From NCBI GenBank assembly GCA_963825635.1, contig CAWGTU010000003.1, positions 248,001 through 312,000 of the forward strand: DNA of 64,000 nucleotides, given 5' to 3'. The notes under the pieces are model-generated. The model did no database searches. It was not told the origin of the DNA and saw nothing but the letters and a program-made list of their open reading frames with translations. Shown here piece after piece: positions 7,577 through 15,926 of the stretch. Both the position numbers and the translations under genes were made by a program. Position 1 is the stretch's first letter; each line of letters starts with the position of its first letter. The DNA comes from JAOUEA01 sp963825635 (GTDB lineage Bacteria; Actinomycetota; UBA4738; HRBIN12).

Positions 7577-9111
7577 AGCCTCGCCCACACGAGTCGTCGT
7601 ATCGTCCGTTCGACCTCGGCGAGATCGTCGCCGGAGTCCACGACGAGGGCCGAGGTCTGGCTCCAGTCCGTGCGCCAGATCTCCTCCGACCGTGGCCGCA
7701 CGAACTCCGCGGGTTCCTCGTGGCGCTTTCGTTCGACCGCGACATCGGGGTCCACGCGGAGCACGATCAGGACATCGGGGGTCGTGAATGACTCGTAGTA
7801 CCGTCGCTCAAGCGAGACCAGCCACGAGACGCCGCGCCGCGTTCGCTCTCGATCGGCCAACCACCCGGTCTTGGCACCGTCCATCGTCCGCACCTCGGCG
7901 AGCGGGAAGCGATCCGACACGACGATCGAACCGCGCAGCACCGCCCGCGTCGCCTTGCGGTACAGGCGGCGGCGGTCTCGAGCGGTCAGCACGTGCCAGA
8001 CGACCCACGCTGCGCCGGGATCTTCGCCCCGCTCCCTCAGGAGATCCGCGGGCACCCTGGTGCTCTGGAGCATGCCCATCATGCGCAACACGTACATCGG
8101 CCCCTTGATCACGATCGTCAACAGCGACGGCGGGGGCTTCCCGAGATGGATACGCCGGACCTCGAACGGCCCGGACAGCCATCCGGAGATCGCACGACCG
8201 ACGGTCGACTTGCCCGCTCCATCACCGCCGACGAAGGCGATCAAGGCGCCTCCGCCTGCGAGACGCTTCCTCGCCCGACCTCGCACGACCCGCCGCACCA
8301 CACGCCCGACCCTGCGCTCGACCCGGATCAGCGCGTCGACGAGGGGGGCTCGCTTGCGATGCGCGGCGAACGTGCGGTGCAGCTCCCCGGCCACCCGCGC
8401 CTTCCGCCAGGGACGTGCCCCCGGCTGGATCGCGGCGAGGCACGCACCGAACAGGTCCGACCCGACGAACGGAAGCTGAGCGTCGACGATCTCCGCGATG
8501 CGCTCGAGATCGGCTCGCTCTGTGAGCCATGCCAACTCGCGCGTCTCCGAGGAGCTCAGTCGGCCCTGCTTCATGGCCATCGCGTCGATCGTGCAATGCT
8601 TCGCGACCATCCGGAAGACGAACAACAAGAGCTCGTGTTCGGGTGACGCGACCGCGAGCGTCCCTGGCTCTCGCACCGCGGCAGCGATGTAGTCGTCCTC
8701 GATGTCGAGCGCGAAGTTCTTCGTCATGTCGTCGCCGAAGATGAGCCGCCGATGCGCGTGCACCTGAACGAGGCGGCCGCTCCGCTCGTCGTGCCCGTAG
8801 TACTGCGCGACCCCGGGCATCCGTCGGACACGGTTCGGTACCCCTTCCTTGAACCCCAGCTCCGAGAGGATGCGGAGGAAGCGATCTGCCCCCGCGGCAC
8901 CGATCAACAGGTCGAGATCGTTCTCCCCGCTGAGGGAGCGATCGATCGCTTCGTTGCTCTTGAAGTGGCAGTAAGGGACGCGAGCGTCGTCCAATCCCCG
9001 ACAGAGCCGGACCACGAGGTCCAGCGTCGGCGCGCCACTCGCGTCTGCCGAGGCCAGCGGGCGGACCGTCCCGCGAGCATCCCGCTCATGCGCTGCCGTG
9101 ACCAAGGACAC
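7573..9111 (-). CDS. nucleotidyltransferase-like / thymidylate-kinase-like fusion protein
   Basis: A 512-residue two-domain cytoplasmic protein. The N-terminal half (about 30-250) carries FKSNEAIDRSLSGENDLDLL, the DxD signature of uncharacterised nucleotidyltransferase-fold proteins, followed by a helical region. The C-terminal half (about 290-512) is P-loop kinase-like: Walker A GGDGAGKSTVGRAI, a VSDRFPLAE motif like the DRY/DRF of thymidylate kinases, and a LID-like VERKRHEEP. Starts at GTG 9111 with GGAG just upstream. It is translationally coupled to the next P-loop gene. Such fusions are known in exopolysaccharide clusters but have no established reaction, so the call is by domain only. 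Confidence 0.7.
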   Translation of the reverse strand: MSLVTAAHERDARGTVRPLASADASGAPTLDLVVRLCRGLDDARVPYCHFKSNEAIDRSLSGENDLDLLIGAAGADRFLRILSELGFKEGVPNRVRRMPGVAQYYGHDERSGRLVQVHAHRRLIFGDDMTKNFALDIEDDYIAAAVREPGTLAVASPEHELLLFVFRMVAKHCTIDAMAMKQGRLSSSETRELAWLTERADLERIAEIVDAQLPFVGSDLFGACLAAIQPGARPWRKARVAGELHRTFAAHRKRAPLVDALIRVERRVGRVVRRVVRGRARKRLAGGGALIAFVGGDGAGKSTVGRAISGWLSGPFEVRRIHLGKPPPSLLTIVIKGPMYVLRMMGMLQSTRVPADLLRERGEDPGAAWVVWHVLTARDRRRLYRKATRAVLRGSIVVSDRFPLAEVRTMDGAKTGWLADRERTRRGVSWLVSLERRYYESFTTPDVLIVLRVDPDVAVERKRHEEPAEFVRPRSEEIWRTDWSQTSALVVDSGDDLAEVERTIRRLVWARL

Positions 9112-9241
9112 CTCCGGGCGATCGAACCAACGGGCGCAGGGACCGTCGGACCGTAGCCCGCGGGAACCCCGTTGGCCGCCGACCGCTGCGGTAGCGGATA
9201 TACGTCGGATGGATGAGTCGCCGGGTCGACACGCAGATGCA

Positions 9242-9269
9242 CGAGGGGCCCCCGTGTGGGGGCCCCTCG
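9242..9269. terminator. strong hairpin, putative terminator
   Basis: A perfect 12-bp GC-rich stem (CGAGGGGCCCCC / GGGGGCCCCTCG) with a GTGT loop lies 24 nt past the stop of the GDP-mannose epimerase gene, the only gene reading toward it. There is no long T tract, as is usual in actinobacterial terminators. The rest of the gap to the fusion-protein start (9112-9241) also holds a small CCGCT/AGCGG inverted repeat but no gene. Confidence 0.65.
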
Positions 9270-9292
9270 GCCTTTGCGGTGCAACCCGGTGC

Positions 9293-10279
9293 TTACGCGC
9301 TCGCAGACATCGGCAGCCGCCCCGCCGCCTCGAGCTGGTCCTCGATCCACGCGTACGTGGACTTGAGGCCGTCCTCGAGCGTGACCTCGGGCGCCCAGCC
9401 GAGCGTCGCCTTGCAGAGGTCGTTGTCGCTGTTGCGGCCGCGCACGCCCTGCGGCTTCGTCAGGTCGTGCTGCTTCACGAGCGTCTTGCCGGCGACCTCG
9501 CTCACGAGGTCGACGAGCTGATCGATCGTCACGAGTCGGTCGGATCCCAGGTTCAAGGGCTCCCAGTGGTCGCTCTGCGCGATGCGGTAGATGCCCTCGA
9601 CGCAGTCGTCGACGTAGGTGAACGAGCGGGTCTGCTGTCCGTCGCCCCAGATCTCGATGTCGTCGCCGTCGTTGGCCAGCGCCACCTTGCGGCTGATCGC
9701 CGCGGGGGCCTTCTCGCGTCCGCCCTCGTAGGTGCCGAGGGGCCCGTAGATGTTGTGGAAGCGCGCGACCCGCGTCTCGAGTTTGCCTTCCTCTTGGTAG
9801 TACTGGCAGAGCTTCTCGGAGTAGAGCTTCTCCCAGCCGTAGCCCTCCTCGGGGTCGGCCGGGTAGGCGTCCTCCTCCTTCAGCGGCGTCACGTCGGGGT
9901 CGTGCTGCTTGTACATCGGGTAGATGCACGCGCTCGACGAGTAGAAGTGGCGCTGCACGCCGTTCTGGAACGCCGCCTCCAGCATGTGGGCGTTGATCAG
10001 CACGTTGTTGCGCGCGATCTCCACTCGGTTGCCCGTGATGTAGCCGATGCCGCCCATGTCGGCCGCGAGCTGGTAGACCTCCTCGACGCCCTCGGTGGCC
10101 TTCAGGCAGTTCTCCCACTCACGCAGGTCGAGCAGCAGGAACTCGTCGGCGGCAGTGGCCTCGTACTCCGGCTCCTTGATGTCGACGCCACGGACCCAGT
10201 AACCCTTGTCCTTCAGGTACCGGACCATGTGGTGACCGATGAATCCGCCGGCCCCGCCGACGACCGCACGCCTCTGCAT
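9293..10279 (-). CDS. GDP-mannose 3,5-epimerase
   Basis: Extended SDR enzyme of 328 residues that converts GDP-D-mannose to GDP-L-galactose (and GDP-L-gulose). Glycine-rich NAD site GGAGGFIGHHM (8-18). Family-specific motifs are all present: LAADMGGIGYITGN, SSSACIYP with the catalytic Cys118, YGWEK (Tyr147/Lys151), and RFHNIYGPLGTYEGGREKAPAA with Lys190, corresponding to the second acid/base residue of the plant enzyme. ATG 10279 is chosen over an upstream in-frame start because AAGGAACGG precedes it and homology begins there. It stands alone between a terminator and a region with inverted repeats. It probably supplies a sugar for surface glycans. Confidence 0.92.
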   Translation of the reverse strand: MQRRAVVGGAGGFIGHHMVRYLKDKGYWVRGVDIKEPEYEATAADEFLLLDLREWENCLKATEGVEEVYQLAADMGGIGYITGNRVEIARNNVLINAHMLEAAFQNGVQRHFYSSSACIYPMYKQHDPDVTPLKEEDAYPADPEEGYGWEKLYSEKLCQYYQEEGKLETRVARFHNIYGPLGTYEGGREKAPAAISRKVALANDGDDIEIWGDGQQTRSFTYVDDCVEGIYRIAQSDHWEPLNLGSDRLVTIDQLVDLVSEVAGKTLVKQHDLTKPQGVRGRNSDNDLCKATLGWAPEVTLEDGLKSTYAWIEDQLEAAGRLPMSASA

Positions 10280-10405
10280 GATCGTTCCGTTCCTTTCGTT
10301 CGAGCCCCGTCCCATCGTGACGATCCCTCCACCACCGGCTCTCGCTCCCGGGGGGGACCCCGCCGAGTGGTGTCGTCCTCGCGTGCGTCCGTTGTACCCG
10401 AAGAC

Positions 10406-10440
10406 GTAGCACTTGGCTACGGCAACGGTATTAGACCGTT
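10406..10440. promoter_or_regulatory. two adjacent inverted repeats upstream of the GDP-mannose epimerase
   Basis: GTAGC-ACTTG-GCTAC (10406-10420) and AACGGT-ATTAG-ACCGTT (10424-10440) are perfect inverted repeats 3 bp apart in the 196-bp gap between the oxidase stop and the epimerase start. They may be a terminator for the oxidase operon, operators for the epimerase, or both. A minus-strand TAATAC inside the second repeat could be a -10 element, but no good -35 was found. Confidence 0.4.
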
Positions 10441-10475
10441 CGGGCGGAAATGGCGACCGCCGAGCGAACGCGATC

Positions 10476-11885
10476 TCAGCTGTCGAAGCCCAGGCCCACC
10501 GCGTCGAGCATACGAAGCCAGGGGCCTCTGCGTCCCGCGTTGCGGTCGGCCTTCGTGAGGGCGCGTGTCGTCAGCCCGATGCCCACGGAGCGCAGGGGTT
10601 CGGGAGGGAACGGCACCGGTTTGGATCGCACGAGCCGTAGCCTGGTGCGTTCGGTGTCGCGCCCGTCGACCAGGTCGAGCGCCGTGCGGGCGCCGAACCG
10701 CGTGGCCGCGACCCCCATGCCCGTGTACCCGACCGCGTACGCGACGCGGGCGTCCAGGGCCGTGCCGAACATCACCGAGAAGCGGCTGCACGTGTCGATC
10801 ACGCCACCCCAGCGGTGCGAGAACCGCACCCCTTCGAGCTGCGGGAACGTCTCGAAGAAGTGGGCGGCGAGCCTGGTGAACGTGACGTCGCGTTGCTCCA
10901 GCTCGGCCGCCACCGCGTTCCGCCAGTGGTAGACGGCGTCGTAGCCGCCCCAGAGGATGCGATCGTCGGCGCTCATGCGGTAGTAGTGGAAGTGATTGGC
11001 GCTGTCGGCGAACCCCTGGCGGCGCGCCCACCCGATCGAGGCGAGTTGGTCGGCCGTGAGCGGCTCGGTCATCAGCACGTAGTCGTAGACGGGCACGACG
11101 TAGCGCCGGATCGACCGCACGAGCGGCGGGAACGCGTTCGTCGCGAGCACGACGCGCCGCGCATCGACGCGGCCCCCGGGGGTGTCGAGCGCGACGCCGG
11201 TCGTCGTCTTCGCCAGCCCGGTGACCGGGGTCCGCTCGTGCATGCGCACGCCGAGCTCCAGCGCGGCTCGGCGCAGCCCCCATGCGAGTCGCGCCGGGTC
11301 GACCATCGCACAACCGCTCCGCTTCCACATGCCGGCGAGGTAGGTGGGTGAGTCGAGCTCCGCCCGCACCTGGTCGCGATCGAGGAACGCCGTGTCGTGC
11401 CCGAACCGCCGCCCGAGCTCCACGCCCTCGCGCATCCACTCGACCTCGTGCGGCTCTCGGGCGACGAGCACCTCACCCTCGGGGTTCCAGTCGCAGTCGA
11501 TGCCGAATCGAACGATCGTCTCCTCGATGCCACGGAAGCTCTCGGCCGCGAGCCGCTCGATCGTCGCGATCTCGTCGGGGAACCGGTCGATGCCGTTCGG
11601 CAGACCGTGCGTGAGCGACGCGTCGCAGAAGCCGCCGTTGCGACCGCTGGCCCCGAACGCCACCGTGTCCCGCTCCAGCAGGACCACGTCGCGATCGGGC
11701 CGCTCCTCCTTCGCCTGGATCGCCGCCCACAGGCCGGTGAACCCGCCACCGACGATCGCCAGGTCGGCCTCGGTCGGCGCGTCGAGCGGGGCGGTCGACT
11801 CGGGTGCGCCGGGCTGGTCGAGCCAGAACGGCACCGGCGATGCGTCGGCGTACGTCTCGCGGAGCCGGTCGGCGACGAGCGCCAC
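10476..11885 (-). CDS. FAD-dependent amine/amino-acid oxidase (DAO family)
   Basis: Flavoprotein oxidoreductase of about 469 residues, DadA/PuuB-like. N-terminal FAD-binding Rossmann motif LAIVGGGFTGLWAAIQ, then ERDTVAFGASGRNGGFCD, the typical GxSGRNGG loop of gamma-glutamylputrescine oxidase and sarcosine/glycine-oxidase relatives. The C-terminal end has the second FAD contact (YAVGYTGMGVAATRFGARTALDLV). GTG 11885 is taken as the start with GGGAGGG 8 nt upstream; the longer frame runs into the cupin gene. Four bases separate it from that cupin gene, so they are co-transcribed. Likely oxidises an amine or amino acid; exact substrate unknown. Confidence 0.85.
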   Translation of the reverse strand: MALVADRLRETYADASPVPFWLDQPGAPESTAPLDAPTEADLAIVGGGFTGLWAAIQAKEERPDRDVVLLERDTVAFGASGRNGGFCDASLTHGLPNGIDRFPDEIATIERLAAESFRGIEETIVRFGIDCDWNPEGEVLVAREPHEVEWMREGVELGRRFGHDTAFLDRDQVRAELDSPTYLAGMWKRSGCAMVDPARLAWGLRRAALELGVRMHERTPVTGLAKTTTGVALDTPGGRVDARRVVLATNAFPPLVRSIRRYVVPVYDYVLMTEPLTADQLASIGWARRQGFADSANHFHYYRMSADDRILWGGYDAVYHWRNAVAAELEQRDVTFTRLAAHFFETFPQLEGVRFSHRWGGVIDTCSRFSVMFGTALDARVAYAVGYTGMGVAATRFGARTALDLVDGRDTERTRLRLVRSKPVPFPPEPLRSVGIGLTTRALTKADRNAGRRGPWLRMLDAVGLGFDS

Positions 11886-11889
11886 GGCG

Positions 11890-12282
11890 CTAGCCCTCCC
11901 CCGGGGCCGGCTCGGCGTCGGCGAGCGTGACCTGGAAGACCTTGCGGAGCGCCTCGTGCACCGTCCACGTCGTGCGGGCGCCTCGTTCCAGCACACAGAC
12001 GTCGCCGGGGCCGACCTCGAGCCTCGGTCCGCCGTCCACGGCGATCGTCGCCCGGCCCTCGAGCACCACGAACACCTCGTCCTCTTCGGTGTCGGTGACG
12101 GTTCCCTCGGTGATGCGCCACACGCCACGCACGACGCGGCCGTCGGCGGACTCCGACAACACGGCCTCGGTGATCTCGGGGGTGCCCTCGATCACCTGCG
12201 ACGGGTCGAGCTCACCGGGCTCGAGCGGCACGTCGAGAGCCCGAACGACGAAGGTGCCGGCGAAGGCGGGCGTGCGATCCAT
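11890..12282 (-). CDS. small cupin-domain protein
   Basis: A 130-residue single-domain cupin. The core VWRITEGTVTDTEEDEVFVVLEGRATIAVDGGPRLEVGPGDVCVLERGARTTW has the two-motif beta-barrel pattern (EGRATI...GPGDV). The usual first-motif histidines are replaced: TEEDEVFVV lacks HxH, so metal binding may be altered or absent. Resembles the (S)-ureidoglycine-type or DUF861-like cupins often paired with PuuB/DadA-like oxidases. Directly upstream of the oxidase and probably functionally tied to it, for example in handling a product or sensing a ligand. No reaction can be assigned. Confidence 0.72.
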   Translation of the reverse strand: MDRTPAFAGTFVVRALDVPLEPGELDPSQVIEGTPEITEAVLSESADGRVVRGVWRITEGTVTDTEEDEVFVVLEGRATIAVDGGPRLEVGPGDVCVLERGARTTWTVHEALRKVFQVTLADAEPAPGEG

Positions 12283-12301
12283 CGGACGAGGCTACCCGAG
12301 C

Positions 12302-12772
12302 TCAGCCGTCCGCCACCGGCCAGACGAGTTCGAACCGTTCGAGCACGACGAGATCGTCGTCGGAGATCGGCGTGCCCTCGTCGGCGAAGAACCGCTCGTG
12401 GGCCGCGCGCCAATACGCGAGCGAGCGATCTCCCTCACCCTCGACCCACGCGAACTCCTCGTCGACCTCGCCGAACGGCTCGGTGTCGACCTGCGTCGTG
12501 CGGATGATGCAGACGGGCTGCCCGGCCCCGTCGAGGATCACGCTGTACGCACCGACCTCGGGGAACGGCTCGTCCTCGGCCTCGAAGGAGTCGAGACGCG
12601 CCGTCGTCGCGCGCTTCGGGCCGTCGCGCACGAGCAGACCGAGCTCCGTGGCGAGCTCCGGGGTGTCGTCTCCCCCGAACGCCCATGCCTCGTACGCTGC
12701 GTCGACGCCGGTGTCGTCGGCGAACGACCGCCAGAACGCCTCGATCGCCGGGCCGCGCTCGCTCACCGTCAC
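12302..12772 (-). CDS. ASCH-domain protein
   Basis: About 156 residues matching the ASCH fold, a PUA-like beta barrel proposed to bind RNA. Signature features include the N-terminal IEAFWRSFADDTG helix, LLVRDGPKRATTARLDSFEAEDEPFPEVGAYSVILDGAGQPVCIIRTTQVDTEPFGEV, and the C-terminal WRAAHERFFADEG. GTG 12772 overlaps the TGA of the epimerase as GTGA; a second GTG at 12766 is possible. Some single-domain ASCH proteins are amidohydrolases acting on acetylated cytidine, so enzyme activity is possible. It ends 20 nt before the cupin gene, at the end of the long overlapping gene run. Confidence 0.75.
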   Translation of the reverse strand: MTVSERGPAIEAFWRSFADDTGVDAAYEAWAFGGDDTPELATELGLLVRDGPKRATTARLDSFEAEDEPFPEVGAYSVILDGAGQPVCIIRTTQVDTEPFGEVDEEFAWVEGEGDRSLAYWRAAHERFFADEGTPISDDDLVVLERFELVWPVADG

Positions 12773-13713
12773 ACCCCCCTGAGGTAGGCCACGGTCTCGG
12801 CCAGGCCGTCCTCCAGATGGGTCCACGGCTTCCACGCGATCGCGTTCGCGGCCGAGCCGATATCGAGGGCGATGCGCCTGAGCTCACCCGGCGGCAGCGG
12901 CCCGAACTCGGGCTCCTGCTCGTAGCCCACGATCTCGGCGAGCTGGCGGTAGAGGTGGGTCACGCTCGTCTCGAGCCCCGTGCCGACGTTCACGAGCTTG
13001 CCCGGGCCGCGATCGGTGGCCTGCACGAACGCGTGCACGACGTCGTCGATGAACACGTAGTCGCGCGTCTGGTTCCCGTCGCCGAAGATCGTGACGGGCT
13101 CGCCGGCGAGCATCCGCGACGCGAAGATCGCCACCACGCCGGCCTCGCCGTGGGGGTCCTGGCGCGGGCCGTAGACGTTGCCGAGCGCGAGCGCCGTGTG
13201 CTCGAGCCCCCGGTAGCGCTGGTAGAAGCCGAGGTAGTCGAGCACGACCTTCTTCGAGATGCCGTAGGGGCTGAGCGGGTGTGAGCCTTGCGCGCTCGTC
13301 TCCTTGGCCGGAAGGCGGCGGGGTTCGCCGTAGACCGTGCCGCCGCTGGCCGCGTAGACGATCTTGCGCGTCTCGACCTTGGCGGCGCACGCCAGCACGT
13401 TCAGCGTGCCCATCACGTTGATCGACGCGTCCAGCGTGGGATCGTCGAGCGAGGGTCGCACCCCGGATTGCGCGGCGAGGTGGAAGACCACCTCGGGTCG
13501 GTGCCGTTCGAAGAGCGGCAGCAGGCCGTCGGCGCGCACGTCCATGTTGAAGAACGTGAACTCCTTGCCGTACCCGCGCGCGTCGACGAGGTTGGCGATG
13601 CGGCCGGTGGACAGGTCGTCCACGCTGATCACGCGGTGGCCCTCGGCCAACAGACGATCTGCGAGGTGCGAGCCGATGAACCCGGCGCCCCCGGTCACCA
13701 GGACGGTGCTCAC
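12769..13713 (-). CDS. NAD-dependent sugar-nucleotide epimerase (GalE-like)
   Basis: Extended SDR protein of 314 residues. NAD site VLVTGGAGFIGSHLADRL at the N terminus, LAAQSGVRPSLDDP, catalytic Tyr-x3-Lys in SPYGISKKVV, and a substrate-side RDYVFIDDVVHAF. Closest in pattern to UDP-glucose 4-epimerases of the short actinobacterial type. GTG 13713 overlaps the tsaD stop as GTGA. It would interconvert UDP-glucose/UDP-galactose or the N-acetyl forms and supply glycan precursors. Position directly after tsaD is unusual for the housekeeping run and suggests an added gene. Confidence 0.85.
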   Translation of the reverse strand: MSTVLVTGGAGFIGSHLADRLLAEGHRVISVDDLSTGRIANLVDARGYGKEFTFFNMDVRADGLLPLFERHRPEVVFHLAAQSGVRPSLDDPTLDASINVMGTLNVLACAAKVETRKIVYAASGGTVYGEPRRLPAKETSAQGSHPLSPYGISKKVVLDYLGFYQRYRGLEHTALALGNVYGPRQDPHGEAGVVAIFASRMLAGEPVTIFGDGNQTRDYVFIDDVVHAFVQATDRGPGKLVNVGTGLETSVTHLYRQLAEIVGYEQEPEFGPLPPGELRRIALDIGSAANAIAWKPWTHLEDGLAETVAYLRGV

Positions 13714-14717
13714 GCGGTCAACCTTAGTTGCGGATCGGCGGCGATGTCGAGCGAGGTGCGCTCCCCGCGAGCCCATCTCGCCGCGCCGAGGCAGGCGATC
13801 ATCGCGGCGTTGTCGGTGCACAGCGGCATCGACGGGAACAGCACCTCGAGGCCCTCCTGCTCCCCCGCAGCCGCGAGCCGCTCGCGCAGCCGCGTGTTCG
13901 CGACGACGCCCCCGCCGAGCAGCACCGTGGGGGCGCCGACGTCCTTGGCCGCGGCGATCGTCTTCGACACCTGCACGTCGACGATCGCCTCCTGGAAGCT
14001 GGCGGCCAGATCGGGCAGGTGCAGGTCCTGACCCGCCGCCCGCGCGGCCTTCACGTGGCGCAGCACGGCCGTCTTCAGCCCGCTCAACGAGAAGTCGTAG
14101 TCGCCAGAGTCCTCCATCGCACGCGGGAAGCGGATCGCATGCGGGTCACCCTGACGCGCCATCGCGTCGAGCGCCGGACCGCCCGGGAACCCGAGTCCGA
14201 TCAGGCGGGCCACCTTGTCGAAGGCCTCCCCCGCCGCATCGTCGAGCGTCTGGCCGAGCACGATGTGATGGAACATCTCCGGCACGTGCACGAGCATCGT
14301 GTGACCACCGCTCACGATCAGCCCGACGTACGGTGGCCGCGGCCGCCCGTGCTCCAGGAAGTTCGCCCAGTAGTGACCCTCGAGGTGGTTCACCCCGACG
14401 AGGTCGGCGCCGGTCGCGAGCGAGACGGCCTTGGCACCGGCCATGCCCACCAGCAGCGCGCCGACGAGGCCCGGCCCGGTCGTCACCGCCACCGCGTCGA
14501 TCTCGCCGAACCCGACCCCCGCGACCGCCAAGGCCTCCTCGAGCAGGGGGTTCAGCGCTTCCACGTGCGCGCGAGCCGCGACCTCGGGCACGACCCCCCC
14601 GAACCGCTCGTGCAGGTGCACCTGCGACGCGATCAGGTTCGCTCGCAGCTCGAACCCGTCTTCCACCACCGCGACGGCGGTCTCGTCGCACGACGTCTCG
14701 ATGCCGAGCGTGATCAC
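13710..14717 (-). CDS. tsaD: tRNA N6-adenosine threonylcarbamoyltransferase TsaD
   Basis: Catalytic subunit of the t6A-forming complex, which transfers threonylcarbamoyl to A37 of ANN-decoding tRNAs in the cytoplasm. 335 residues from GTG 14717: GIETSCDETAVAVV at the N terminus, VSGGHTMLV, and HLEGH with the iron-binding His111 and His115 at the same numbers as in E. coli. The C-terminal GGGVVANTRLRERL and PLCTDNAAMIA motifs are intact. Start chosen at GTG, which overlaps the rimI TGA (GTGA). Together with tsaB and tsaE, all three non-universal t6A factors lie within 2.7 kb. Confidence 0.96.
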   Translation of the reverse strand: MITLGIETSCDETAVAVVEDGFELRANLIASQVHLHERFGGVVPEVAARAHVEALNPLLEEALAVAGVGFGEIDAVAVTTGPGLVGALLVGMAGAKAVSLATGADLVGVNHLEGHYWANFLEHGRPRPPYVGLIVSGGHTMLVHVPEMFHHIVLGQTLDDAAGEAFDKVARLIGLGFPGGPALDAMARQGDPHAIRFPRAMEDSGDYDFSLSGLKTAVLRHVKAARAAGQDLHLPDLAASFQEAIVDVQVSKTIAAAKDVGAPTVLLGGGVVANTRLRERLAAAGEQEGLEVLFPSMPLCTDNAAMIACLGAARWARGERTSLDIAADPQLRLTA

Positions 14718-15265
14718 GCGGGACGCACCGGGTCCGGCATCGACTCGGCGATCGCCGCCAGTCGAGTCGCGAAGGACCCCGTACGGATGTCGTCGGTCCA
14801 CATGATCAACGCGTCCTCGTGCAGCTCCTGGTAGTAGTTCCTGCGGATACCCACGGGGCGAAAACCGAATCGCCCGTACAGACGCTGGGCCCCCCAGTTC
14901 GTCACCCGCACCTCGAGGGAGACCGCGTGGCCTCCCATCTCGATCGCCTGGGTCATGAGCTCGTGCAGCAGCTTCGTGCCGATGCCGAGGCGATGCCGCT
15001 GCGGGTCGACGGCGATGTTCGTCACGTGCGCCTCGTCGCCGTAGCAGATCAGCCCACCGTAGCCGACGACGGCCTTCTCGACCCGGGCGACGAGGTAGCA
15101 GCGATTGTTGGGCTCGGTCATCTCGGCGACGAAGAGGTTGGGGCTCCAGGGGCGCGCGTATACCTGGCGCTCGATCGCCATGACGCCGCGCAGGTGACGC
15201 CTGCGCATGCGCCCGACCTCGACCCTAGATGCCCCGTGCTCGCCGATCCCACGCGATCTCAGCAT
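14714..15265 (-). CDS. rimI: GNAT N-acetyltransferase RimI-like
   Basis: Acetyltransferase of the RimI family (ribosomal S18 N-terminal acetylation in E. coli; broader in actinobacteria). Core motif VDPQRHRLGIGTKLLHELM (acetyl-CoA site), preceded by MAIERQVYARPWSPNLFVAEM and followed by LEVRVTNWGAQRLYGRFGFRPVGIRRNYY. ATG 15265 has GAGGAAG 4 nt upstream and overlaps tsaB by 41 nt. ATG 15208 would cut off the first conserved strand, so the longer form is used. Always found between tsaB and tsaD in actinobacteria. The tail after LIMWTDDI (about 25 residues) is not part of the fold. Confidence 0.9.
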   Translation of the reverse strand: MLRSRGIGEHGASRVEVGRMRRRHLRGVMAIERQVYARPWSPNLFVAEMTEPNNRCYLVARVEKAVVGYGGLICYGDEAHVTNIAVDPQRHRLGIGTKLLHELMTQAIEMGGHAVSLEVRVTNWGAQRLYGRFGFRPVGIRRNYYQELHEDALIMWTDDIRTGSFATRLAAIAESMPDPVRPA

Positions 15266-15926
15266 CGGACTTCCTCAGGTACAGGGGGACGACGTCGAAC
15301 AAGCGATCGTGCTCCTCTCGCAGGAACCGAGACACGGCGAGCTCGACCAACGCGGCGGCGTCGGGGTGCGCGACGATCGACGACGCGAACTCGATCCGGC
15401 TTCCGATCTCCTCGAGCACATGTCGGTACAGCATCGCACCGTTGCCGACGGCCAACACCTCGCCGGGCAGCGCTTGGAGCTCCGCCGCCAGATGGTCGGG
15501 GGGATGCACCTCGTACCCGCGTTCGCGCATGACGCCGCCCGGCACGGCTCGGTAGATCGCGGAGAAGACCTCCCCCCGACGGGCGTCGATCACGGCGGCG
15601 ATGCGCCGCGACGAGTAGCGGACGGCATAGGCCAACGCATCGAGGCTCGTGAGGCCGACGATCGGCACCCCCGCGACCTGCGCGAGCGTCTTCGCGGTCT
15701 CGACCCCGACCCGCAGTCCCGTGAACAGTCCGGGGCCGATCCCCACCGCGATCCCGCCGACCTGCGACAGCGTCAGGTCGCTCCCACCGAGCAGCTGGCG
15801 CAGCAGGGGCGTCACGAACTCCTGCCGCGCGGCGCCGGCGATGCTCGCCCTCGCCAGGATCTCGTTCTCGGTGCCGATCGCCACCGACGTCTGCGGGGTG
15901 CTCGTCTCGATGCCGACGACGATCAT
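15225..15926 (-). CDS. tsaB: tRNA threonylcarbamoyladenosine biosynthesis protein TsaB
   Basis: Scaffold partner of TsaD in t6A synthesis, 233 residues, with the ASKHA fold: VVGIETSTPQTSVAIG at the N terminus and GIGPGLFTGLRVGVETAKTLA, the hallmark of TsaB. AVIDARRGEVFSAIYR follows. ATG 15926 overlaps the tsaE stop as ATGA. Its 3' end overlaps rimI. Lacks the metal-binding histidines seen in TsaD, as expected for the non-catalytic paralogue. Confidence 0.95.
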   Translation of the reverse strand: MIVVGIETSTPQTSVAIGTENEILARASIAGAARQEFVTPLLRQLLGGSDLTLSQVGGIAVGIGPGLFTGLRVGVETAKTLAQVAGVPIVGLTSLDALAYAVRYSSRRIAAVIDARRGEVFSAIYRAVPGGVMRERGYEVHPPDHLAAELQALPGEVLAVGNGAMLYRHVLEEIGSRIEFASSIVAHPDAAALVELAVSRFLREEHDRLFDVVPLYLRKSDAEIAWDRRARGI

